The position numbers and the translations under genes were made by a program. Of a stretch of DNA of 15,854 nt, positions 7,357 through 14,170 are shown piece by piece. The DNA lies in the NCBI GenBank assembly GCA_946623775.1, contig CAMORJ010000030.1, forward strand, positions 1 to 15,854, given 5' to 3'. The stretch is from an uncultured Bacillota bacterium (lineage in GTDB: Bacteria; Bacillota_I; Bacilli_A; RFN20; CAG-826). The notes under the pieces are model-generated. The model was given only the letters and a program-made list of their open reading frames with translations, did not search any database and was not told where the DNA came from. Position 1 is the stretch's first letter. The number at the start of each line of letters is the position of its first letter.

Positions 7357-8835
7357 ATGAACAACATCCCGACCGTGAAAATCGGCATCGTCGCGGTTTC
7401 GCGCGATTGCTTTCCGCTCGAGCTTTCCGTCAAAAGGCGCAAAGCGTTAGCGGAAAAGTATAAGGAGAAATATGGAGAAGCCGACATTTACGAATGCCCG
7501 ATCTGCATCTTCGAATCCGAAACCCAGATGGTGGAGTCTTTGGAGGATATCAAAGCCCATGGCTGCAATGCCCTATGCGTATATCTAGGCAACTTCGGCC
7601 CTGAGATCTCCGAGACGATGCTTGCTAAATACTTCGATGGCCCGAAGATGTTCTGCGCCGCCGAAGAAGAAAACGTCGGCGTGCTTTCTAGCGACAGGGG
7701 AGACGCTTACTGCGGCATGCTCAATGCTTCCTACAATCTGAAGCTTCGCAACATCAAAGCCTATATCCCCGAATCTCCTGTCGGCGACGCCGAGGAATGC
7801 GCGGACATGATCCATGACTTCGTGCCGATCGCGCGTGCAATCATTGCTTTGAATAATCTTAAGATCATTTCCTTCGGTCCCCGCCCGCAGAACTTCATGG
7901 CCTGCAACGCCCCGATCAAACAGTTGTTCAACCTCAATGTCGAAATCGAGGAGAACAGCGAACTGGACCTTTATGAGTCCTTCCTAAAGCACGAAGGCGA
8001 TTCTCGCATCGCCAAAGTGGTGGAGGACATGAAAAAAGAGCTTGGTGACGGAAATAAGATTCCTGCTGTCCTGCCAAAGCTTGCCCAATACGAATTGACC
8101 CTCCTCGACTGGATTGAAAAGCATAAGGGCTGCAAGAAATATGTTGCCATCGCCGGCAAATGCTGGCCTGCTTTCCAGACGATGTTCGGATTCGTTCCTT
8201 GCTATGTCAATTCACGCTTGACCGGGAGAGGGATCCCCGTCTCCTGCGAAGTCGATATCTATGGCTGCTTAAGCGAATATATCGGCGCCGTCATCTCGCA
8301 AGACGCCGTTACGCTTCTTGATATCAACAACACCGTCCCGAAAGAGATGTTCCATAAAGACATCGAAGGCAAATTCGATTACAAATTCCGCGACACCTTC
8401 ATGGGCTTCCACTGCGGCAATACCTGCTCCAAACTCCTTTGCCACCCCGAGATGAGGTATCAGAAGATCATGGCCCGTTCCTTGCCCAGGGAAGTCACCA
8501 ACGGAACATTGGAAGGGGACATCAAGCCGGGCGAAATCACTTTCTACCGTCTGCAATCCACGGCTGACAACCATCTTTATGCCTATGTAGCGGAAGGCGA
8601 GATCCTTCCCGTCGCGACCCATTCGTTTGGTTCCATCGCCGTGTTCGCCATCCATGAGATGGAGCGCTTTTACCGCCACTTCCTCATCGAGAACGGCTTC
8701 CCCCATCATGGCGCTGTGGCGTTTGGCCGTTATGGCAAAACCTTGTTCGAAGTCTTCAAGTACCTCGGCGTTGAGAAGATCGGCTACAACCAGCCCGCTT
8801 CCCTTCCATACCCAACTGAGAATCCGTTCAAATAA
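7357..8835 (+). CDS. L-fucose/L-arabinose isomerase-like protein
   Basis: This 492-aa cytoplasmic protein belongs to the FucI/AraA isomerase superfamily, which interconverts aldoses and ketoses using Mn2+. The C-terminal half carries CEVDIYG (E298), LLDINN (D322), FHCGN (H352) and HHGAVAFG (H450/H451). E298 and D322 are 24 residues apart, the same spacing as the metal ligands E337 and D361 of E. coli FucI. At 492 aa it is shorter than E. coli FucI (591) and matches the shorter, poorly characterised 'fucose/arabinose isomerase family' proteins. It has 17 Cys, many close together (47/50, 70/74, 353/357/362), which suits an anaerobe. AAAAGGAG at 7343-7350 sits six bases before the ATG. It is the last gene of the operon. 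No kinase, aldolase or transporter lies nearby, so the substrate is open. Confidence 0.8.
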   Translation: MNNIPTVKIGIVAVSRDCFPLELSVKRRKALAEKYKEKYGEADIYECPICIFESETQMVESLEDIKAHGCNALCVYLGNFGPEISETMLAKYFDGPKMFCAAEEENVGVLSSDRGDAYCGMLNASYNLKLRNIKAYIPESPVGDAEECADMIHDFVPIARAIIALNNLKIISFGPRPQNFMACNAPIKQLFNLNVEIEENSELDLYESFLKHEGDSRIAKVVEDMKKELGDGNKIPAVLPKLAQYELTLLDWIEKHKGCKKYVAIAGKCWPAFQTMFGFVPCYVNSRLTGRGIPVSCEVDIYGCLSEYIGAVISQDAVTLLDINNTVPKEMFHKDIEGKFDYKFRDTFMGFHCGNTCSKLLCHPEMRYQKIMARSLPREVTNGTLEGDIKPGEITFYRLQSTADNHLYAYVAEGEILPVATHSFGSIAVFAIHEMERFYRHFLIENGFPHHGAVAFGRYGKTLFEVFKYLGVEKIGYNQPASLPYPTENPFK

Positions 8836-8860
8836 AGCGCGCGGCTTAATGCGATAAATG

Positions 8861-8895
8861 AAAATGGCCTCCGGAATTGCTTCGGAGGCCATTTT
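8861..8895. terminator. Bidirectional intrinsic terminator
   Basis: AAAATGGCCTCCG at 8861-8873 pairs perfectly with CGGAGGCCATTTT at 8883-8895 around a nine-base loop. Each strand ends the stem in TTTT. It serves both the plus-strand operon ending at 8835 and the minus-strand CotH gene ending at 8913. Confidence 0.92.
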
Positions 8896-8912
8896 GCTTA
8901 ACTGCTTATCGA

Positions 8913-11186
8913 TTAAGCTGCCTGGTAGATGGCGAGGTAATCGAAGTTGGTGCTGCCGCCCTGGGTGGTGAGGACAATGGAGTTGTTGCCAGCGTTGAGG
9001 TTGGTGATGGCAACATCGTACTCAGTCCAGTTGTGGTATTGGTTCTTAACGCCTTGGGGTGGCTGTTCGCCGGTCAAAGTGATGTTGAGGAGGTCGTTGT
9101 CGATGGCTTGGCCATTGACTTTGATGGAGAACATCTGGGCGAAGGTGAGGGTGCTTGTAAGCCTCGGGATGCGGAGGCTGATGAGGGCCTGGCCTTCTTT
9201 CGCGTTTTGGATTGCGAAGGCGATATCAACGGTGATGTTGTTTAAGCTTCCAAGATATTGGTTGCCGGAGACGATTTCGCCTTCGGTGGTGTTTTGCTTG
9301 ATTTGAGCAGAAGCCGCTCCTTCGCCGGAGAGAACCGCTGCCTCGGCTTCATAGATGACGGGTGTCTTGCCTTCTTTGAAGGCTGCGGCTCTTGCGATGG
9401 CTTCGGAATCATCGACAGGCTGCGGGGTGATGCCTCCGCCTTGGCCGGACCAATCGCTGTCCCAGCCGCCTTGGCCCCAGTCCCAGCCGCCTTGTCCTTG
9501 GCCGCCGCCTTGCTGTTGGCCATCTCTGGAGTTGTTGGGTGGAACGGTGCCATCGAAGTGCTCGTTCAGCCATTCGAAGCGGGTGGTGACCCAAGCCTTG
9601 GTCAAAGCCTTGGCATCGGCTTCGGTTCTGCAGTTGTAGTAGCTGGAGCGGACTTCGTTGGCGACGTTGTTTTCGTTGGAACGGCCCATCTGGCCAGGAT
9701 ACTTCTGGAAGTTCCTTGCATAGTCGTCAACGTAGGTGGAGGAGTAATCATCGAGCAGCTGAAGCGCTTTGGTGAAGAATCCCTTCGCCCAGAGGCCTTG
9801 CCAGCGGGTTTGGACTTTCTGCATGAACCATGCGTTGTTGGTGAGGATGGAGATCCAGGGGTTGGAGCAATGGGAAGCGAACCATTCTTGTCCGGACTCA
9901 TTGACGTTCTTCTTCAAGCCGAGGGAGGAATCCCAGTCCCAAGGATTGGTGAGGGTCAATAGCTTATTGCCGCTCTCGGACATATCGAGGGAGAGGTAGA
10001 AGGAGGAGCGTCCAACGTCTGCGTCGCAGCAGATTTCGTTGAGGATGTACATGTTGACGAAGGAGTCGATGTCAATCGTCTTGGCAAGGGCGGCCTCGGG
10101 ATCGGTCTCGTTGCTTGGGACGACGGATTCGACGCCGGTTTCAGGATCGGTGGAGATTTCCTGGAGCTGGTTGCGGAAGGTTGCGTTGTAGAGGACGGTA
10201 TAGCAATTCTTGACGTGGTTCTTCAAGAACGGGACCTGCTCGTCGCCGTAGATCTTTGAGCTGATGGTGTAACCGGTGGCAGGATCTTCTTCGCCGGTGG
10301 CTTTGGCAGTGATCTTGGCAGGGACATAATCGGAATCCGGGAACGCGAAGGTCGGATCGCCGTCTTCTTTCGCCGCTTCCTCGGTCCAATAGCAGTCATA
10401 CTCGAAGAAGTAGCCGATATCGGTGCCCGTGTAGTTCTTCGCGGGTTCGTTGATATTGACGCGGCCTTTGCCGGTTTCTTTCTGCTCGGCGAGGAGGTAA
10501 AGTCCCCAATAGCTGTCGTTGATGTAGAAGTGGACAGGGGTGAAGTCGGTGCAGAATTGGCCATCCATCAATGTCTTGCCCATGTAGTAGGACAAAGCGC
10601 TGCGGAGCATTGAAGGGTCTTTGACGTCGGCGAGAAGAACCCATTTCTTAAATGTCTTGCCGCCGTTTAGGCCGAATAGATTCTGCTTTTCGGAGAAATT
10701 GATCTGGAAAGGCTTCTTGGTGTAGCTGGAAGTCCAGTTGCCGCGAACCTTCATGGTGGCTTGAACATCGGTAAGTTGGAATTCCACGTCGCAGTTGGAG
10801 GTGCTGATGGTGCCGCCAACCTTTGGCTTCTCATCGTATTTGCCGTATTGAGTCGCCCAAGCGAGGTCGGCGCCTTCGGTGGTGCTGAAGTGGATCTCCG
10901 GCGCGCCGTCTTCGAAGATGAGGTAATCCGCTAGGTCGTCGGCCGGCTCAATGGAGGAAGCCTTGGACGAAGAGGAGCTGGCTGCACTGGAAGAGTTGGA
11001 TGACGGCACAGGCGGCATCGAATCGGTTTTGGAGCTGGTTTCTTGGGGGACATTAGATGACGGTGATGCATCTGGCTCAGAAGCGCTCTTATCCCCCGAA
11101 GCGCCGCTAGATGGTTGGTTAACGCCTTGGCATGCGAATAACATGAAAGAAGACGCTAACGTTAAAACAAGTTTCCCAAATTTCAT
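8913..11186 (-). CDS. CotH-kinase lipoprotein with C-terminal CBM6/35-like domain
   Basis: This is a 757-aa surface lipoprotein. The signal ends in lipobox L16-F-A-C19, followed by a Ser-rich spacer (about 24-82). The CotH kinase domain (about 95-545) shows MKVRGNWT (145), the KKPFQINF block (157), KKWVLLADVKDPSMLR (180-195), YINDSYWGLYLLAEQ (221-235) and NPWDWDSSLG (414-423), which carries the Asp residues expected to bind metal. CotH proteins are atypical protein kinases first known from spore coats. After a Gly/Gln/Trp linker (556-585), the C-terminus (about 608-757) begins VIYEAEA and ends NFDYLAIY, typical of CBM6/CBM35 beta-sandwiches that bind sugars. The start follows AAAGGA, which abuts a perfect palindrome at 11199-11214. 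It is a single-gene unit. The likely role is phosphorylating surface proteins or glycans while bound to a polysaccharide (inference). Confidence 0.85.
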   Translation of the reverse strand: MKFGKLVLTLASSFMLFACQGVNQPSSGASGDKSASEPDASPSSNVPQETSSKTDSMPPVPSSNSSSAASSSSSKASSIEPADDLADYLIFEDGAPEIHFSTTEGADLAWATQYGKYDEKPKVGGTISTSNCDVEFQLTDVQATMKVRGNWTSSYTKKPFQINFSEKQNLFGLNGGKTFKKWVLLADVKDPSMLRSALSYYMGKTLMDGQFCTDFTPVHFYINDSYWGLYLLAEQKETGKGRVNINEPAKNYTGTDIGYFFEYDCYWTEEAAKEDGDPTFAFPDSDYVPAKITAKATGEEDPATGYTISSKIYGDEQVPFLKNHVKNCYTVLYNATFRNQLQEISTDPETGVESVVPSNETDPEAALAKTIDIDSFVNMYILNEICCDADVGRSSFYLSLDMSESGNKLLTLTNPWDWDSSLGLKKNVNESGQEWFASHCSNPWISILTNNAWFMQKVQTRWQGLWAKGFFTKALQLLDDYSSTYVDDYARNFQKYPGQMGRSNENNVANEVRSSYYNCRTEADAKALTKAWVTTRFEWLNEHFDGTVPPNNSRDGQQQGGGQGQGGWDWGQGGWDSDWSGQGGGITPQPVDDSEAIARAAAFKEGKTPVIYEAEAAVLSGEGAASAQIKQNTTEGEIVSGNQYLGSLNNITVDIAFAIQNAKEGQALISLRIPRLTSTLTFAQMFSIKVNGQAIDNDLLNITLTGEQPPQGVKNQYHNWTEYDVAITNLNAGNNSIVLTTQGGSTNFDYLAIYQAA
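9432..9521 (-). repeat. Coding repeat: Gly/Gln/Trp-rich linker
   Basis: This stretch encodes residues 556-585 of the CotH protein. It contains the unit GQGGWD twice (564-569 and 571-576), a nearby SDWSGQGG and a QQQGGG run. It joins the kinase domain to the CBM-like domain and is probably a flexible hinge. The count may vary between strains. Confidence 0.6.
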
Positions 11187-11198
11187 GGATACAAGTCC

Positions 11199-11214
11199 TT
11201 TCTTTATAAAGAAA
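11199..11214. promoter_or_regulatory. Perfect 16-bp palindrome at the ribosome binding site of the CotH gene
   Basis: TTTCTTTATAAAGAAA is its own reverse complement. On the minus strand its last AAA is part of the AAAGGA Shine-Dalgarno site, 10 bases before the ATG at 11186. It could be an operator, or an mRNA stem next to the ribosome site. The symmetry is certain; the role is inferred. Confidence 0.5.
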
Positions 11215-11378
11215 TATATCGAGGCATATGGTGCGCGAGTAGGGCGTTATTTGCGTTTATGAGTCGATTAATTTGTTAATTAATTCAATTCCAAATGATG
11301 AATGGGCTTAAATAAAACCCAACAAAGATTTCGCGCCGTGGTAATCTAATACGGTATCGGAAAGACGGGGGTAAACTC

Positions 11379-12308
11379 ATGAACATCCATAAGCACATCG
11401 ATGAATTGATCGGCAAAACGCCTTTGGTGGAACTCACCAATATCGAAAAGGAATTAGGCCTTCACGCCAAAATATACGGCAAGGTCGAATTCTTCAATCC
11501 AGGCGGTTCGGTTAAAGATAGGATCGCCCTTGCCATGATCAATGACCTTGAGCAGCGCGGCATATTGAAAGAAGGCTCCACCATCATTGAGCCAACCTCC
11601 GGCAACACCGGAATCGGATTATGCTCAGTCGCCGCGATGAGAGGATATCGGGCGATCATCGTCATGCCCGAGACGATGTCCATCGAAAGAAGGAAGCTGA
11701 TGAAGGCCTATGGGGCTGAAATCGTTTTGACCGAAGGCAAACTCGGGATGAAGGGCGCGATCGCCAAAGCGGAAGAGCTTGTTAAGGCGATTCCAAATTC
11801 CGTGATTCCGAGCCAATTCACAAATCCAGTGAACCCGTGCATTCATTTTCAGACCACCGGCCCTGAAATCTATGATGATTTAGACGGCAAAGTCGACATC
11901 TTCGTCGCCGGCGTCGGAACGGGCGGAACCATTTCCGGCGTAGGCAAATTTTTGAAATCAAAACTGTCGGACGTTAAGGTTGTGGCGGTGGAGCCCGCTG
12001 GTTCGCCAGTGTTATCAAAAGGCGTTTCGGGCCCTCACAAAATCCAAGGGATCGGTGCAGGCTTTGTCCCTGCGACCGCCGATGTATCCGTGTTCGATGA
12101 AATCATGACGGTTGAGAACGAAGACGCTTTCGAAACCGCAAGGATGATCGGCAGGAAAGAAGGCTTCCTTGTCGGCATTTCTTCCGGCGCGGCGACATGG
12201 GCAGCCATTCAGATCGCAAGGCGGGAAGAGAACAAAGGGAAAAACATCGTCGTGATTCTTCCTGACACGGGCGAAAGATATCTCTCAACGGATTTATTCA
12301 AAGAATAA
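11379..12308 (+). CDS. cysK: Cysteine synthase A (O-acetylserine sulfhydrylase)
   Basis: This 309-aa cytoplasmic, PLP-dependent enzyme makes L-cysteine from O-acetyl-L-serine and sulfide. The PLP lysine is K46 in NPGGSVKDR. Substrate and phosphate-binding motifs are PTSGNTG (72-78), GTGGT (180-184), KIQGIGAGF (221-229, diagnostic for CysK rather than threonine dehydratase) and GISSGAA (266-272). PDTGERYLST closes the protein. Length matches the family (about 300-315) and all key residues are present. The ribosome site is a weak GGGGG about 11 bases upstream. No serine acetyltransferase gene is adjacent. I see no T-box or S-box structure upstream. The 3' end faces the GGDEF gene with only 12 bases between stop codons and no hairpin, so the transcripts may overlap. 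Confidence 0.95.
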   Translation: MNIHKHIDELIGKTPLVELTNIEKELGLHAKIYGKVEFFNPGGSVKDRIALAMINDLEQRGILKEGSTIIEPTSGNTGIGLCSVAAMRGYRAIIVMPETMSIERRKLMKAYGAEIVLTEGKLGMKGAIAKAEELVKAIPNSVIPSQFTNPVNPCIHFQTTGPEIYDDLDGKVDIFVAGVGTGGTISGVGKFLKSKLSDVKVVAVEPAGSPVLSKGVSGPHKIQGIGAGFVPATADVSVFDEIMTVENEDAFETARMIGRKEGFLVGISSGAATWAAIQIARREENKGKNIVVILPDTGERYLSTDLFKE

Positions 12309-12320
12309 AGGTTTATCGAA

Positions 12321-13376
12321 TCAGATAACGGTGACGTTTTTGCCAGAACCTTTGCCCTGGTACATTTTCTTATCGGCGAAACTGATCCATTCTTCGTTCG
12401 AGAAACCTTCTTCGAATTTTGAAACGCCAATGGTGATGGTCAGGTGGACTTTGTCCCCATCGAATTCGAATTCTAGATCTGAGACGGCTTTTCTCAATGC
12501 CTCTAGCTGCTGTTTGAACTCGTCTAGGGAAGAGGGCTTGTTATCGATGATGACAAATTCCTCACCGCCATAACGGCAGAAGAACGCGTCGGCGAAAAGC
12601 CCGTCGGCAATCTTCGCGACTTGCTGCAAAACATGGTCGCCGGAGACATGGCCATATTTATCGTTGATGAGCTTGAAGTCATCGATATCGAAGAGGGCTA
12701 GATAGTAATCGGTTTTGTTCTCTACGCTGTCGAAGAAGTCATAGAGGGCATAGCGGTTGTTGACTTGGGTCAGCTCGTCGGTGCGCGATTCGCCCATGAT
12801 TCGCTTTTCAAGCCGCTTGGCGTAATTGACGAAGAACACAAGATAGGCCGCGACGAATAGGAAGGCTGCCGCGGAATGGAAGGAGAACAGGAAAATCTCC
12901 AGCCATTGGGGAATCGCATATACGGGGCTAGTGAATCTGGACGAGATATAAAGGCCTAAATAAAGGGCGGCAGAAAGACCGACCCAAATGATGGATCCCT
13001 TCATTCCAATCCCTTTGTAGGAGAAATAGGTGGTGATGAAGGAAACAACGCATAGGCTAATCAAATATAAGCAGAAACCAGACCCAAATCCCATGTAGAT
13101 GGTGCAAACGGTGACGAAAGCAAAGAAGTGGTTTCCGCAAAGCAATGCGTATAGATAGAATTTCTCTTTCCTGAGGACCAAGAAGAAAAGGATGTAGCAG
13201 ACAATGCTCCCGATGTTGACGAAGAAAGGAACCCAGGTCTTCGTTACCAGGAACAAAACGAAATAAAGCACATGGACGAACAGATAAACTATGTTTGCGG
13301 TATAGCAGGTTTTCTTGATGCTCTTTTGCCTGCTGGCGCTTTTTCTGTTTTCGGAAGGGGATAACTGCTGTTGCAT
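12321..13376 (-). CDS. Membrane GGDEF-domain diguanylate cyclase
   Basis: This 351-aa protein has about six membrane helices (about 27-185, no recognised sensor family) and a C-terminal GGDEF domain (about 196-351). The domain is intact: DELT at 200, FDIDDFKLIND with D230 for Mg2+, GHVSGD, the catalytic RYGGEEF (GGEEF at 270-274) and GKGSGKN at 341. It should make cyclic di-GMP from two GTP. The positions where an inhibitory RxxD site would lie (261-264) read FADA, so product inhibition through that site is unlikely. The ATG is the only usable start because an in-frame TAA lies two codons upstream. There is no Shine-Dalgarno sequence, and a TGTTAGAAT extended -10 lies so close that the mRNA is probably leaderless. 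It lies downstream of the YhhN gene on the same strand but has its own promoter. Confidence 0.85.
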   Translation of the reverse strand: MQQQLSPSENRKSASRQKSIKKTCYTANIVYLFVHVLYFVLFLVTKTWVPFFVNIGSIVCYILFFLVLRKEKFYLYALLCGNHFFAFVTVCTIYMGFGSGFCLYLISLCVVSFITTYFSYKGIGMKGSIIWVGLSAALYLGLYISSRFTSPVYAIPQWLEIFLFSFHSAAAFLFVAAYLVFFVNYAKRLEKRIMGESRTDELTQVNNRYALYDFFDSVENKTDYYLALFDIDDFKLINDKYGHVSGDHVLQQVAKIADGLFADAFFCRYGGEEFVIIDNKPSSLDEFKQQLEALRKAVSDLEFEFDGDKVHLTITIGVSKFEEGFSNEEWISFADKKMYQGKGSGKNVTVI

Positions 13377-13385
13377 GTCGGATTA

Positions 13386-13394
13386 ATTCTAACA
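13386..13394 (-). promoter_or_regulatory. Extended -10 promoter giving a near-leaderless GGDEF mRNA
   Basis: Read on the minus strand, TGT-TAGAAT is an extended -10 with TAGAAT at 13391-13386. Only nine bases separate it from the ATG at 13376. Transcription should start about three bases before the ATG. A weak TAGTCA lies about 17 bases upstream as a -35. Confidence 0.5.
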
Positions 13395-13406
13395 TTCAAA
13401 TGTTAG
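13389..13406. promoter_or_regulatory. 18-bp palindromic operator candidate
   Basis: CTAACATT at 13389-13396 and AATGTTAG at 13399-13406 are perfect 8-bp inverted arms around a 2-base centre. The palindrome covers the TG and first bases of the -10 of the GGDEF gene, an ideal place for a dimeric repressor of the TetR or MarR type. No regulator gene is in the window. Confidence 0.6.
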
Positions 13407-13422
13407 TTTGACTATTTCAACT

Positions 13423-13443
13423 CTATTTAAGCACATTAAATAG
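13423..13443. repeat. 8-bp inverted repeat after the YhhN gene
   Basis: CTATTTAA at 13423-13430 and TTAAATAG at 13436-13443 flank GCACA. It lies 11 bases after the YhhN stop and upstream of the GGDEF promoter. It is A+T-rich with no T-tract after it, so at best it is a weak terminator or RNA-processing signal. Confidence 0.45.
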
Positions 13444-13453
13444 TTCTTCTGCG

Positions 13454-14170
13454 TCAGCAATTGGGATTGTCGGCGACATTTGTGCTGCAAGCTTCGCGAT
13501 AACCTGCATAAAGAATGATGCTTAACGCTGGGATATAGGTCAGCCAAACCAGCAGATCCAAAATTAAATAAGGTGCGCCTTGCTGCATGAGCGACCTCAC
13601 GACGATAAGGCTGTCTGAGATGAAAAAGACCAATAATCCGACAAAAAGAAGGAGACGTGTATTCGTTTTCGCCTTCCAGAAACGCAGGAAGGCAATTACG
13701 ACGTTGGTCAGCAAGGTGACGCCATAGAAGGACAATATGCCTAATCGCAAAGTCAGCTTCCCCATGATGAGCAAGACGACGATAACAACAACCGGCAGCA
13801 CGATCCTAATAATGATGTCGACAAGATGCATCCTCAAATGCATTGCGAATAGGATATGGGCCGCAAGGAACAAAACGAAGCCGATATTCTGGAAGATCGA
13901 AACATCGGCCACACCCTTCAGCACGTTGAATAGAAGCGAGATGAATACGTCCGCCAAAAAGCAGACGGTCAATCCGATTCCTAGGAACAAGGGAATCTTC
14001 CTTTTCGTTAAAAATATGAGGGACGTGCATGCGATAATGAGCGAACAAGCAATCACCAGGACGCGGAAGACCAGAACGGTTTGATCGAACAAACGAAAGA
14101 TGCATGCCGCAAGCAGCAATGCGCCAAGCGTCGGGTAGACGCCTAATTTTAATGCCTTGTCGTAATTCAT
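13454..14170 (-). CDS. YhhN-family membrane protein (lysoplasmalogenase-like)
   Basis: This 238-aa polytopic protein has about eight hydrophobic segments. YhhN/TMEM86-type signatures are visible: GLTVCFLADVFI (66-77, with D74), GFVLFLAAHILFA (97-109, with H105), LLVFFISDSLIV (179-190, with D186) and LTYIPALSIIL near the C-terminus. Characterised family members hydrolyse the vinyl-ether bond of lysoplasmalogens, which would suit an anaerobe with plasmalogen lipids; activity here is not shown. I chose the ATG at 14170: it overlaps the alpha-glucosidase stop as ATGA (14170-14167) and removes a 39-residue non-membrane extension that another in-frame ATG would add inside the glucosidase gene. No good Shine-Dalgarno site is present, so translation probably depends on coupling. 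Similarity is moderate; an uncharacterised YhhN-like protein is the alternative. Confidence 0.62.
   Translation of the reverse strand: MNYDKALKLGVYPTLGALLLAACIFRLFDQTVLVFRVLVIACSLIIACTSLIFLTKRKIPLFLGIGLTVCFLADVFISLLFNVLKGVADVSIFQNIGFVLFLAAHILFAMHLRMHLVDIIIRIVLPVVVIVVLLIMGKLTLRLGILSFYGVTLLTNVVIAFLRFWKAKTNTRLLLFVGLLVFFISDSLIVVRSLMQQGAPYLILDLLVWLTYIPALSIILYAGYREACSTNVADNPNC

Noticed and set aside
9258..9962. 234-codon open frame opposite the CotH gene
   Set aside because: Its Gly/Ala/Val-rich composition mirrors the sense codons of the kinase gene, and no start signals are present.
11274..11378. Possible T-box or other cysteine-responsive riboswitch before cysK
   Set aside because: I found no T-box sequence or anti-terminator pair; only a weak GGG/CCC stem is present and no terminator precedes the ATG.
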